This document shows, piece after piece, positions 8,224 to 16,754 of a stretch of DNA of 64,000 nucleotides. The stretch's first letter is position 1; each line of letters opens with the position of its first letter. Made by a program: the position numbers and the translations under genes. The DNA is taken from assembly GCA_017510425.1 (NCBI GenBank), contig JAFWNJ010000014.1:1-64000 (forward strand). The letters run 5' to 3'. Origin of the DNA: Candidatus Saccharimonadota bacterium. Its GTDB lineage: Bacteria > Patescibacteriota > Saccharimonadia > Saccharimonadales > Saccharimonadaceae. The notes below the pieces were generated by a model. That model made no database searches. It had not been told where the DNA came from and was given only the letters and a program-made list of their open reading frames with translations.

Positions 8224-9723
8224 CTAAGCCAGTTTCTTCCGCAGAATCTCTTGCGCGCTCGAAGGGTTTGCCTTGCCATGTGACTCCTTCATCACCTGCC
8301 CTACCAAGAATCCTAGCACCTTTTCCTGCCCTGCTTTGAAATCAGCCTGCGCCTTTGCGGTTTCCGGTTTCGCAAGCACCGCATCCACAATCTTCTCCAA
8401 TGCCCCAAGGTCATTTTCCTGAATCAATCCTAACTCTTTTGCGATATTCTTCGCTCCCCTTCCCTTCATTTGTGGGTCAAACAGCCTCAAGAACACTTCC
8501 TTTGTCGCCGTTGAAGACAATTCCTTCTTCCCGTTCATCTCAGCGAGCTCTGCTAAATCTTTAGTTGAGGGAAGGTTATTAAGATATTCCGCAGACTTCT
8601 CTTCGGCTAATAGTACAGAAGTGAATAAGTTGGCAATTAGGAGCAAGGTTTTTCGGGGGCTTCCGGAGGTTACGACCGAGGATGAGGGCGCGAGCCCCGT
8701 AACGACGGGCGCGAGCGACCCGTCCCCCGAAGGACCTTGCTCTAATTGCCCCAGTTTCTCCATCAGCAGCGGATAGTCAAGCAGCACCTCGAGCGTGTCA
8801 TTTGGAATCACGCCTTTGAACATCTTGCGATAATCGGTCGGCATTAATGGCAATTTGGCCGATTCGGTCTCAATAAACTCGGCCGACAAGTTGATCGGCG
8901 GCAAATCCGGCTCCGGCATATAGCGATAATCCTTGGCCTCTTCCTTAGACCTCTGTCCTGTGGTCTCGCCCGTGGCATCGTTCCATCCCCGAGTTTCCTG
9001 TTTAACCTTCTCACCAGCCTCGAGCACCTTAGTTTGTCTTTTAATCTCATATTCCACCGCTCGCTCCACACTTCTGAAGGAATTCAGGTTCTTCACCTCT
9101 GTCCTCGTGCCGAGTTTTTTAGAGCCTTCGGGCGCTAGCGACGTGTTAATATCGAATCGCATATTGCCATTATATAAATCGCCATAAGTCACGCCGGCAA
9201 AACACATCAATCTCCATAGCTCTTTGCAATAATCGTGTGCATCCTTAGCTGAATGAATATCTGGGCATGAAACAATCTCAATCAAAGGTGTATCCACGCG
9301 ATTCAAATCCACCAACGAATAAGTATCAAAATGGGTCAATTTCCCTGCATCACCCTCCAGGTGTGCATGCTCAATCCGGACCTTAGTTCCAGATGGTAGC
9401 TCCACGTATCCAGCCCCAATAATCGGTTCGTAAAACTGTGTAATTTGATAACCCTTCGGCGAATCCGGGTAGAAATAATGCTTGCGGTCAAATCTCGAAT
9501 GCGCATTAATTTCACAATTCATTGCTCGTCCAGCTCGTATGGCCAGCCGAATCGCCTCACCATTTAGGCGCGGCAGCATCCCGGGCAGAGCATAATCTAC
9601 TGGCGACACACAAGAATTTGGTTCTTTCCCTCGAGCATCGTTATCGACTTCGGAAAACAACTTCGTCTTCGTACAAAGCTGCACGTGGCATTCAATTCCA
9701 ATCGTTGGTACGTATTTTTTCAT
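8224..9723 (-). CDS. gatB: Asp-tRNA(Asn)/Glu-tRNA(Gln) amidotransferase subunit B
   Basis: A 499-aa subunit of the GatCAB amidotransferase, which makes Gln-tRNA (and Asn-tRNA) from mischarged tRNA. The start (KYVPTIGIECHVQL), FSEVDNDARG, NSCVSPVDYALPGMLP and FDRKHYFYPDSPKGYQITQ are family signatures of the kinase-like cradle domain; the C-terminal YqeY/tail domain follows. The start overlaps the end of the upstream gene by 4 bases. Odd: about 30-40 residues near positions 325-360 (GPSGDGSLAPVV... to SGSPRK) have no family counterpart and are encoded by a palindromic element (8632-8750), in frame and without stops. Confidence 0.95.
   Translation of the reverse strand: MKKYVPTIGIECHVQLCTKTKLFSEVDNDARGKEPNSCVSPVDYALPGMLPRLNGEAIRLAIRAGRAMNCEINAHSRFDRKHYFYPDSPKGYQITQFYEPIIGAGYVELPSGTKVRIEHAHLEGDAGKLTHFDTYSLVDLNRVDTPLIEIVSCPDIHSAKDAHDYCKELWRLMCFAGVTYGDLYNGNMRFDINTSLAPEGSKKLGTRTEVKNLNSFRSVERAVEYEIKRQTKVLEAGEKVKQETRGWNDATGETTGQRSKEEAKDYRYMPEPDLPPINLSAEFIETESAKLPLMPTDYRKMFKGVIPNDTLEVLLDYPLLMEKLGQLEQGPSGDGSLAPVVTGLAPSSSVVTSGSPRKTLLLIANLFTSVLLAEEKSAEYLNNLPSTKDLAELAEMNGKKELSSTATKEVFLRLFDPQMKGRGAKNIAKELGLIQENDLGALEKIVDAVLAKPETAKAQADFKAGQEKVLGFLVGQVMKESHGKANPSSAQEILRKKLA
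8632..8750. repeat. Palindromic element copy 1, inserted in frame in gatB
   Basis: A 119-bp imperfect palindrome. Arms of about 27 bp: GGCAATTAG-G-AGCAAGGT then TTCGGGGG (8632-8659) against the reverse complement at 8724-8750 (CCCCCGAAGG, ACCTTGCT, CTAATTGCC). The GC-rich core carries two small hairpins with NACG loops: GGT-TACG-ACC and CCCGT-AACG-ACGGG. The core matches copies in gatA and uvrB; the arms do not. It resembles Rickettsia palindromic elements in logic (in-frame insertion in conserved genes) but I know of no such family in this lineage. Confidence 0.8.
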
Positions 9724-10139
9724 ATGGCTCCTAGATCTTTCAGTGCCTGTTTATACACCTGCACCGCATTATATACTTGCTTGTAACTTAGCTCCAAATC
9801 CGACTCATGCGCAATCGCATTGCGAAGCTTGTGTGCTCGCCACACCGCATTTAAATTGGTAAACCTTCCGCCAATTTTCTTTAGCCTATCACCCATCGTC
9901 TTCCCTGGCGCCCCCATTTCAATCATAGCCTTATCGAGCAATTTGTCGCAATTAATCACGCAGGTTACAAAACTCGCCGGATTATCTTGCTTCAGACTAT
10001 TCTCAATCTCTAAGAATCTCGCCTGGTATTGCTCGACATTAAAATGATGACCGTGCTTACCAGTCAAAAGAATCGCCACGAATACCAGCACCGCCACAAT
10101 TAAGATTGCAATTATAAATGTTACTACACCACCATCCAT
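9720..10139 (-). CDS. Membrane-anchored HEPN-like protein in the gatCAB operon
   Basis: A 139-aa protein with one N-terminal membrane helix (about 5-27) and a helical cytoplasmic part. The segment HKLRNAIAHES contains R-x4-H, the motif of HEPN domains (often RNases or tRNA-related factors), within a four-helix-like pattern. It lies between gatA and gatB, overlapping gatA by one base (TAATG) and gatB by four (ATGA), so it is translationally coupled to the amidotransferase subunits. This suggests a link to tRNA amidation or its control, but no function is known to me. HEPN assignment rests on a short motif and context. Confidence 0.6.
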   Translation of the reverse strand: MDGGVVTFIIAILIVAVLVFVAILLTGKHGHHFNVEQYQARFLEIENSLKQDNPASFVTCVINCDKLLDKAMIEMGAPGKTMGDRLKKIGGRFTNLNAVWRAHKLRNAIAHESDLELSYKQVYNAVQVYKQALKDLGAI

Positions 10140-11611
10140 TAGATTAGCTCCTTGCTAAACTCAATTAAACTTTTATCACTCCGCCTTGGTCCCACCAGTT
10201 GTAGACCAATCGGTAAACCATTTTTTGTCTTTCCAGCCGGTATTGCCAGACCCGGCACACCGGCAAGATTAAGTGATACACTCATTACATCTTCAAGATA
10301 CATCGCTACTGGATCATTTACCTTCTCACCTAGTTTGAAGGCTGGATTCGGCGACACTGGCATTAGGATAAAATCACATTTTAAGAACGCCTTTTCATAT
10401 TCTTTCACAATTAAGGTTCTGGCCTTGGCGGCTTTCAGAAAGTATGCATCGTAAAATCCAGAAGATAGCACGAAATTGCCAATCATAATCCGACGTTTGT
10501 TCTCTGGCATGAAGCCTTCCGAACGCGTATTAAAATATAGCGAGTTCAAATCACTAGACTTCTCAGACCTGAACCCATATCTAATCCCATCATAACGGGA
10601 TAAGTTCGAAGCCACCTCAGCCGGTACAATAATATAATACGCCGCCAGCGCATATTTCAGCGCCGGCATTTCAAGCTCTACAATTTCACATCTCTTCGAC
10701 TTCAGTAGTTCGCATTTATGACGTAGTGCTTCCCGAATCTCCGAATCAACTGATTCATTGTCAAAATCCTTTATAATGCCGATACGAGCGCAGGAATCAG
10801 ACAATTCGAGACCGTGCGCGACCAACGGGGAGCGCGTAGGAGCGACTGAGCCCCGTAACGACGGGCGCGAAGGAGTGTGTCGAGAATTATCTGATTCTGC
10901 GCTCGTCTCTTCATTATAATAATCCGGCAACGTCGTCATGTCCTTCGGATCTTGCCCCGAAGCAATCGACATCAATAAATCCATATCTTCTGGTGTTTTC
11001 GTAAAGAACCCAATACAATCCGTCGACGAAGCCATTGCCACTACCCCGTAACGCGACACGCACCCGAAAGTCGGCTTCAATCCGTACACGCCATTAAATG
11101 ATGCTGGCTGCCGGATGGAGCCTCCCGTATCAGAGCCAGTCGCAAACTCCACGATATCGAGCGCCACTGCCACAGCCGAACCACCCGATGACCCACCGGC
11201 CACTCTCTCCTTGTCAAACGCATTTAAAGTCGGTCCATAGTAGGAGTTCTCTGTCGACGAACCGTGTGCGAACGCATCCAAGTTGGTACGCCCAATCATG
11301 ATGGCGCCCTCTGCCTCAAGCTTCGCCACCGATGTCGCAGTTACTGGCGACACGAACCCTTCCAGGATGTGTGCTGAAGCTGTCGTCTCGCCCTCCGGAG
11401 ACAAGAAATTATCCTTCAAAGCATACGGCACCCCAGCTAACCTCCCCACCTTCTCACCCCGAGCAATCCGCGCATCAATCTCACGCGCCTTCTTCAGTGC
11501 GCCCTCTTCATTTAAAAACGTAAATATATTATAGTCCGCAAAATGCTTGGCCTTCTCCAAAGCATCCTTCACTAATCTCTCGGCGGTAACTTTTTTATTG
11601 GCGGTCTTCAT
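10139..11611 (-). CDS. gatA: Glu-tRNA(Gln)/Asp-tRNA(Asn) amidotransferase subunit A
   Basis: A 490-aa amidase-signature enzyme that releases ammonia from Gln or Asn for the GatB reaction. Catalytic elements: Lys in PYALKDNF (near residue 66) and the Ser-cisSer pair in GGSSGGSAVAVA with GSDTGGSIRQPASF (about 139-170). It overlaps gatC by four bases (ATGA). Odd: residues around 237-277 (ETSAESDNSRH to GLELSDSCAR) fall where other GatA proteins have a short loop before the IGIxKE/D segment, and are encoded by palindromic element copy 2. Otherwise of normal length and intact. Confidence 0.96.
   Translation of the reverse strand: MKTANKKVTAERLVKDALEKAKHFADYNIFTFLNEEGALKKAREIDARIARGEKVGRLAGVPYALKDNFLSPEGETTASAHILEGFVSPVTATSVAKLEAEGAIMIGRTNLDAFAHGSSTENSYYGPTLNAFDKERVAGGSSGGSAVAVALDIVEFATGSDTGGSIRQPASFNGVYGLKPTFGCVSRYGVVAMASSTDCIGFFTKTPEDMDLLMSIASGQDPKDMTTLPDYYNEETSAESDNSRHTPSRPSLRGSVAPTRSPLVAHGLELSDSCARIGIIKDFDNESVDSEIREALRHKCELLKSKRCEIVELEMPALKYALAAYYIIVPAEVASNLSRYDGIRYGFRSEKSSDLNSLYFNTRSEGFMPENKRRIMIGNFVLSSGFYDAYFLKAAKARTLIVKEYEKAFLKCDFILMPVSPNPAFKLGEKVNDPVAMYLEDVMSVSLNLAGVPGLAIPAGKTKNGLPIGLQLVGPRRSDKSLIEFSKELI
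10781..10909. repeat. Palindromic element copy 2, inserted in frame in gatA
   Basis: About 129 bp. Left arm 10781-10811 (GA-T-ACGAGCGCAG, AATCAG, AATT-CGA) pairs with 10881-10909, whose reverse complement reads GA-G-ACGAGCGCAG, AATCAG, AATTCTCGA; only a few mismatches or bulges over about 28 bp. The core includes GAGCCCCGTAACGACGGG (10848-10865), nearly identical to copy 1, and a second GC hairpin GCGC...GCGC (about 10817-10836). The shared core is translated in a different frame than in gatB, so DNA or RNA, not peptide, is conserved. Confidence 0.78.
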
Positions 11612-11895
11612 AATACTTTTGGTACCTTTATTTGATTATCTTTTTCATTTTTCGTGAGAGCTAGTAGTTCCTCTCGCGTAGCATCCTGCTCCACGATTTC
11701 GTCATCTCTCCAAACATTCTCCATCTCGAAGACCTGATAAGTCGGCTCCACATCAGAAGTATCCAAATCGTCAAGCTGTGAAATGTATTTAATAATATCT
11801 TGCAAATCTTTGCCAAGCGATGCCACTTCCGCATCGCTCAGAGAAAACTCTGATAATTCAGCCAAATGCAAAATATCCTCGCGTTTTATTTCCAT
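11608..11895 (-). CDS. gatC: Glu-tRNA(Gln)/Asp-tRNA(Asn) amidotransferase subunit C
   Basis: A 95-aa helical subunit that stabilises GatA on GatB. It begins with the family pattern IKREDILHLAELSEFSLSD and includes DLQDIIKYISQLDDLDTSDVEPTYQ, then the extended tail NVWRDDEI that threads between subunits. Of normal length. It starts 16 bases after murJ and overlaps gatA by four, so murJ-gatC-gatA-HEPN-gatB looks like one transcription unit. Confidence 0.95.
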   Translation of the reverse strand: MEIKREDILHLAELSEFSLSDAEVASLGKDLQDIIKYISQLDDLDTSDVEPTYQVFEMENVWRDDEIVEQDATREELLALTKNEKDNQIKVPKVL

Positions 11896-11911
11896 ATCTA
11901 TAATTATAACA

Positions 11912-13552
11912 CTATTTCACATTCTTAAATAGTTTTTTCTTGATAAAGCTAAAAACCGGTTTCGCTTCCTTAAGATCGAGAAAATAGCTCGCCACCAAAT
12001 ATGCCGCTAGGGAGACCGCCGAGATTAACAAAAACTTCGGGATTGTAATCACTAAAGAATTATCAGTTATCATTAGTGGGAAGAATTTTGTCATCGAGAA
12101 AGCCACACATCCCGTAATCAGTGCGGCAAACATCATCCTGAGAGAGCCGCGCCAGAAAGCTTTATCAAGCAGAGTGTTATTGGAGCGTTTATGCAGAATC
12201 CAAAGCAAGATAATAATTTCCAGTGTTGCACCAATTGACTGCGCAACACCCAGGCCATCCACCCCGAACCCAAGCGTGGTAAATAACACCATGAGACCAA
12301 TCGTGGCCCCGATTGCGATAATCGAAACCCTAAACGGTGTCCTCGTATCCTGATAAGCATAGAACCCGCGCGAGGCGATGTGAAAGATAGACTTCGCAAA
12401 AATCGCGAGACACAGCATACCAAGAATCGAAGCGATCGTTCCGTTACTATCATTGTTACCGATATTTGAAATGAAACTCGTGACATATCCACGCGCAAAG
12501 AAAGCAATGATAGATATCGGCAGCGCAATCCAAATAATCATTCTCAGCGCCTGCCTAAAAGTCGTATTAAATTTAGTCTTATCTCCGGTCCCCAGTTCCT
12601 CCGTAAGCTTCGGGAAGAAAGCCGTAGAAATCGCCACGCCAATCAAACTAATCGGTACCGCATGCAGTGTGGTAGCCTGATCGAACGAACGCACGGCACC
12701 GGCTCCCATCCGGGACGACAAGTTCATACTGACAAGAGAGTTGACATAATCCATTCCCTGATCCAGAGATCGTGGTGGCAGTAGTCTTAGGATGGTCCTA
12801 AACCCTTGGTTCCGCCAATAAATCTTGAAATCATAATCAAATCCCAGGCCAAATAGGCCAATCAGTGATACGATTAGCTGCATAATCGCTCCCAGAATCA
12901 CGCCAAGCGCCACCCCCATGATCCCCCCTTCGAATATTTGCACTCCGAATAGATTTATCCCACCAGTAAAACAGGTAATGCCAATAATAATGCCTATATT
13001 ATATATGGCGGGCGCAAAAGCATAAAATATGAACCGACCCACCGCCTGCTGCATCGAAGTTAGTACGGTCGCAATCGAGAAGAGGAACGGGTTAATCGCA
13101 ATCACGCGGGTCATGTTGATGGCGAGTACCATTCCCGACTCATCTAGTCCCGGCGATACCACGTACCGAATCAAAGGGTCGGCAAAAATCATTATTAATA
13201 TAGAAGCCACAAGCGTAAGCAGGGCCAGTAAATTGATTAAGCTTGAAGACATCTCCCATGCTGATTTTTTATTGCCTGTTGCCAGTCTTTGATTGAAAAC
13301 CGGAATAAATGACACTGCCAGTGCGCCGGAAGTCAGGATAAAGAACATAAAATCCGGAATCGTGAAAGCTGCCGTATAAGCATCAATTCCTGTTGGATAA
13401 GTACCTAAATAATATGAATTAAGTAATCGATCACGGAACAGCCCTAGCATTGCAGAAATCAAAGTCGAAGCCGCTAGAACTATCGCAGCAGATCTCACTG
13501 ACATCTTCATGTTTGCTAGTGTAACTACAGATTTAAACCTAAATTTTCGCAT
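11912..13552 (-). CDS. murJ: Lipid II flippase MurJ (MviN family)
   Basis: A polytopic inner-membrane protein (546 aa from the chosen start) with about 14 hydrophobic segments, which flips the peptidoglycan precursor lipid II outward. Family traits: AAIVLAASTLISAMLGLFRDRLL near the N-terminus, and the PDFMFFILTSGALAVSFIPVF segment. I choose ATG 13552 (MRKFRF) rather than a TTG at 13561, because a TATAAT box (13561-13566) lies only 8 bases upstream and would overlap the TTG start; the mRNA would be almost leaderless. First gene of the gat operon. Confidence 0.93.
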   Translation of the reverse strand: MRKFRFKSVVTLANMKMSVRSAAIVLAASTLISAMLGLFRDRLLNSYYLGTYPTGIDAYTAAFTIPDFMFFILTSGALAVSFIPVFNQRLATGNKKSAWEMSSSLINLLALLTLVASILIMIFADPLIRYVVSPGLDESGMVLAINMTRVIAINPFLFSIATVLTSMQQAVGRFIFYAFAPAIYNIGIIIGITCFTGGINLFGVQIFEGGIMGVALGVILGAIMQLIVSLIGLFGLGFDYDFKIYWRNQGFRTILRLLPPRSLDQGMDYVNSLVSMNLSSRMGAGAVRSFDQATTLHAVPISLIGVAISTAFFPKLTEELGTGDKTKFNTTFRQALRMIIWIALPISIIAFFARGYVTSFISNIGNNDSNGTIASILGMLCLAIFAKSIFHIASRGFYAYQDTRTPFRVSIIAIGATIGLMVLFTTLGFGVDGLGVAQSIGATLEIIILLWILHKRSNNTLLDKAFWRGSLRMMFAALITGCVAFSMTKFFPLMITDNSLVITIPKFLLISAVSLAAYLVASYFLDLKEAKPVFSFIKKKLFKNVK

Positions 13553-13595
13553 ATAATCCAATTATAGCACGGCTTTTGCAAAACAAGCATTTTGG

Positions 13596-13612
13596 GCATA
13601 CTTAAGTTAATA
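13596..13612 (+). repeat. 17-bp direct repeat, copy A
   Basis: GCATACTTAAGTTAATA, matching 16 of 17 bases at 16755-16771 in the same orientation. The two copies bracket the glycosyltransferase and the two FemAB-like genes. Confidence 0.5.
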
Positions 13613-13631
13613 GCATCGCATTTACAAAGTC

Positions 13632-14561
13632 TTATTTATGATAATAATTTAGCCTAACCTTAATTTTGGTTCTAAGATTTGCATTTTTCATAATCGGACT
13701 TTTGCGCCAGTTCGGAAAATATTTCTTTAACATCTTTCGTGAGCGTTCGAACCCAATTTTCCCTTCTGGAGACTTTGCAAAATCGTTCGCGGAATCTAGC
13801 AGTAGATTCCAGACAAAAAACCACTCCAGAGTATCATGATATTTTTTAATAGCGCCAGCTTTTTGAAAACGCTCATACACCCCTTCTAGCGCCGGGAAAA
13901 TATCTAGATAGTGCGGGTCCCAGTCTTTCTTATGTAACACCGAACCGGGCGTTTCATAATACTTATATAATGGCTCGTCGATAGAAGCACACTTGTCGGT
14001 GTGGAGTATTAGTGCCGGCATCATCTCCATATCTTCATGAATAATACCTTCCTTAAATGTAAAACCGTTTTGAGTATACCACTTACGTTTCAACATGACC
14101 TGCCACGGACCCAGTCCAGAACGAACGAAGCGTTCTTTGAATTTCTCATCATCCGCATCCAAGGCCCGCAAGTATTGAGCATGTCCATCTCGGTATATTT
14201 TGGTAGCCCCCATCATAATTAAATCGGCCCCAGTTTCTTTTGCAACTCTTAATAGCTTTACAGTCGCATCAGGCGATATTTCATCGTCCGCATCCACAAA
14301 CCAAATATAATTACCGCTAGCTTTTTCTACACCCATATTCCTTACGGCAGCAGCTCCCCATTTTGCGCAGTTGTAGGCCCGTACTAGCTGTGGGTATTTT
14401 TTGTAATAAGAATTAATAATCCTCGGCGAATCATCCGTCGAATTATTATTAACCACCAGAATTTCGGCTTTAATTTCCTCCACCGATTTGATAACCGAAT
14501 CTAAGCAGCGCCGTAAGTATTTTGCGGCATTATATACCGGAATAATGACTGAGATTTGCAT
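13632..14561 (-). CDS. Family 2 glycosyltransferase
   Basis: A 309-aa GT-A fold enzyme. The N-terminal ~110 residues carry the family signature: SVIIPVYNAAKYLRRCLDS, VNNNSTDDS and WFVDADDE (DXD-type metal site), with the acceptor part following. It likely transfers a sugar to a cell-surface glycan; donor and acceptor are unknown. It is divergent from the first FemAB-like gene. A TATAAT box (14568-14573 on the opposite strand) lies 6 bases from the ATG, so the message should be leaderless. It is near other wall genes. Confidence 0.85.
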   Translation of the reverse strand: MQISVIIPVYNAAKYLRRCLDSVIKSVEEIKAEILVVNNNSTDDSPRIINSYYKKYPQLVRAYNCAKWGAAAVRNMGVEKASGNYIWFVDADDEISPDATVKLLRVAKETGADLIMMGATKIYRDGHAQYLRALDADDEKFKERFVRSGLGPWQVMLKRKWYTQNGFTFKEGIIHEDMEMMPALILHTDKCASIDEPLYKYYETPGSVLHKKDWDPHYLDIFPALEGVYERFQKAGAIKKYHDTLEWFFVWNLLLDSANDFAKSPEGKIGFERSRKMLKKYFPNWRKSPIMKNANLRTKIKVRLNYYHK

Positions 14562-14611
14562 AGTACAATTATAGCATGGGCATTTAGTTCTATGCTATAA
14601 TGAAACAAGCT
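14562..14611. promoter_or_regulatory. Divergent promoter pair between glycosyltransferase and FemAB-like genes
   Basis: Two TATAAT boxes face away from each other: 14568-14573 (leftward, 6 bases from the GT start) and 14596-14601 (rightward, 10 bases from ATG 14612). The rightward box overlaps an alternative ATG at 14600, ruling that start out. Neither gene has a Shine-Dalgarno sequence. Confidence 0.65.
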
Positions 14612-15694
14612 ATGGAAAAACAATTTCGCATTATCACCGAATCTGAATTCGAAACCTTCACTAAGCTTTGCCCCTGCAAAAACTACATGCAAAGTCTAGA
14701 TATGTACAAGCGCTATCAAGCCATCGGGCGTGAATCATATTTGGTTGGTTTAGTGAAAAAAAATGAAGTCCTAGTGGCTGGTATTGCAAGCGTTATTTAC
14801 GAAAGATTTGGACACAAAATTTTCTCGTTCAGTCGCGGTCCAATCGCAGATTATGCTAAAGTCGATAACTTTACCCTGTTCTTGGATGAATGTAAGAAAT
14901 TTCTAAAAACCAAGCGCGGCATCGCTTTGCAGATTTCACCAAATTTATTAGTGCCAGTCGCGCCAAAGGATTTCGACATCATTCTGAAAAAACACGGTTT
15001 TAAGAGCCTAGGTGAATACGAGCAGGTGAAGTGGACATACGCCCTAGATTTTGCCAAAATTTCAAATCTTCCTCGGGTGTCAGCAATCGAACATAGAACA
15101 CCCGTGCTGGAGCCATCGCTCCCGGAAGAATCCGAGCACACTCTGCTACGCAGCTTCCGGCGCGACCATCGGTACACTATTAAATACGCTACTGAGCGCT
15201 ACAATCTGAAACTGCGCGAGCTGGACATTAATGAATATCCGATTTTGCTTAAGTTGATGGCGGAATCCGGCAAAGTTCATGGCTTCGTGCCAAGGGATCA
15301 GAAATTTTTCGAGCAATTAAAACAACACTTTGGTTCGGATGTTACAGCCGTCGTAGCAGAGCTACCCGACGGTACGCCAATCGCTGCAGCCTTTTTTATT
15401 CTCTATGGTAATGAAGTAATCTATCTTTCCAGTGGCTTTAGTCGCGAACATAAGAAATTGGGTGGACCACATCTCATTCAATGGGCGATGATTAAATATG
15501 CCTATGCCAATGGTTATCAGAAATACAACTTCTGGGGCACTAATCCCGATCCCGAGAATGGAGTGTTCAAATTCAAGCAAGGGTTTCACGGCGAGATTGA
15601 GGAATTTGTAGGTACCTACATAGCCCCACTTTCCACTATTGGTAAAGCATATATAAACAAACTTCATTACGCCAAACAGCGCGACTTACAGTAA
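14612..15694 (+). CDS. FemAB-like peptidoglycan-bridge aminoacyltransferase (copy 1)
   Basis: A 360-aa protein of the FemABX/GNAT-like fold, which in Gram-positives adds amino acids from aminoacyl-tRNA to lipid II to form interpeptide bridges. Typical segments: YMQSLDMYKRYQAIG, SFRRDHRYTIKYA, LMAESGKVHGF, AAAFFILYGNEVIYLSSG, KYNFWGTNPDPENGVFKFKQGF. The start is ATG 14612, not 14600, because 14600 is inside the TATAAT box. Residues about 150-175 (SNLPRVSAIEHRTP... to PEESEH) look like an extra segment next to the RRDHRYTI motif, and its DNA folds into hairpins (see findings). It is followed closely by a second copy with ribosome site AAGGAG. Confidence 0.85.
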   Translation: MEKQFRIITESEFETFTKLCPCKNYMQSLDMYKRYQAIGRESYLVGLVKKNEVLVAGIASVIYERFGHKIFSFSRGPIADYAKVDNFTLFLDECKKFLKTKRGIALQISPNLLVPVAPKDFDIILKKHGFKSLGEYEQVKWTYALDFAKISNLPRVSAIEHRTPVLEPSLPEESEHTLLRSFRRDHRYTIKYATERYNLKLRELDINEYPILLKLMAESGKVHGFVPRDQKFFEQLKQHFGSDVTAVVAELPDGTPIAAAFFILYGNEVIYLSSGFSREHKKLGGPHLIQWAMIKYAYANGYQKYNFWGTNPDPENGVFKFKQGFHGEIEEFVGTYIAPLSTIGKAYINKLHYAKQRDLQ

Positions 15695-15703
15695 GGAGAC
15701 ACG

Positions 15704-16750
15704 ATGAAATTCACTATTCTAGAACCAGATGAATTTACCAAATTCGAGCAGCAACATCCAGTTGGAAATTTTTTCCAATCAGTCGCGAGATCCGAGCTTC
15801 GTCGGAAAATGGGCTTTGATACTTACTTAGTTGGGGTAAAAGAAAAAGCAAAGGTACTAGCCGCCGCTCTACTAGTAGTGCATGACAATGAAGCCTGGAT
15901 TCAAATCGGGCCAATTCTGGACTATGATAATCAGGCATTATTGGACTTCTTCCTAGACGAAGTCAAGAAATTCGCCAAAGAGCACCAATTTGTCAAATTG
16001 GAAATTTTTCCGCCCATTGTACTTAGTACGCGAAATCAAGACGGGAGCGATATAGAGCGGTTTGACCGCACTTCAATCTTCGAAACTTTTAAAAAACACG
16101 GTTTCACGCACGAAGGGTTCACTACGGAAATTGAGAACAAAGCTAATCGCTGGATGTTTATTAAAGATTTGGCCGACATCAAGGATATTCGTTCCGCCGA
16201 ACTTACTATGAATAGTAGCACGCGCAAGAAGCTTCATAAGACTCGTCGCGAACTAGACGTTCATGTTCTTTCCGACAAAAAGGAATTGAAGGAGTGGATT
16301 CTCGCTTTAAGAGACAGTGACAATCGTAATGGCGTGCAGACTAGGCAAGTGAAATACTTCGAGGATCTATGGGATAGTTTCGGTGATAATGCTGTATTTG
16401 TGGAGGCTCGCCGTAAAGATAATGGCGAATTGGTATCGAGTGAAGTGGACGTTTTCCATCCTAATGAGATGGTTGCATTTATTGCGGGCACCGTCGAGAA
16501 AAACAAGCACTTTAATGGTTCCACAGCCATCAAAGGCTGGAATATTGAAGAATGCCTCCGTCGTGGCTATACTAGACTAAATTTATATGGCATGAAAGGC
16601 ATTTTTTCAGCTGACAATCCCCTGCTTTATTTTAAATCCGGCCTTGGTGGCTATACTGAGGAATATATTGGTGGTTTCCGTCTAATCCTCAACCGGCGTA
16701 AATTATTGCAAAATAAGATTCGTCGCCGCATTAAACGCATACATAAGTAG
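15704..16750 (+). CDS. FemAB-like peptidoglycan-bridge aminoacyltransferase (copy 2)
   Basis: A 348-aa paralogue of the upstream gene (KFEQQHPVGNFFQS, STRKKLHKTRREL, NGVQTRQVKYFEDL, HPNEMVAFIAGT, RLNLYGMKGIF, LLYFKSGLGGYTEEYIG). It ends in a basic tail (RRKLLQNKIRRRIKRI), typical of FemX/MurM-like proteins near the membrane. It lies 9 bases after copy 1 with an SD (AAGGAG) before ATG, so co-translated. Two consecutive Fem proteins suggest a two-step bridge. The amino acid added cannot be told from sequence. Confidence 0.85.
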   Translation: MKFTILEPDEFTKFEQQHPVGNFFQSVARSELRRKMGFDTYLVGVKEKAKVLAAALLVVHDNEAWIQIGPILDYDNQALLDFFLDEVKKFAKEHQFVKLEIFPPIVLSTRNQDGSDIERFDRTSIFETFKKHGFTHEGFTTEIENKANRWMFIKDLADIKDIRSAELTMNSSTRKKLHKTRRELDVHVLSDKKELKEWILALRDSDNRNGVQTRQVKYFEDLWDSFGDNAVFVEARRKDNGELVSSEVDVFHPNEMVAFIAGTVEKNKHFNGSTAIKGWNIEECLRRGYTRLNLYGMKGIFSADNPLLYFKSGLGGYTEEYIGGFRLILNRRKLLQNKIRRRIKRIHK

Positions 16751-16754
16751 TTGA

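Noticed and set aside
13553-13561. TTG start at 13561 for murJ
   Set aside because: It adjoins the -10 box; ATG 13552 is the first start that a transcript could contain.
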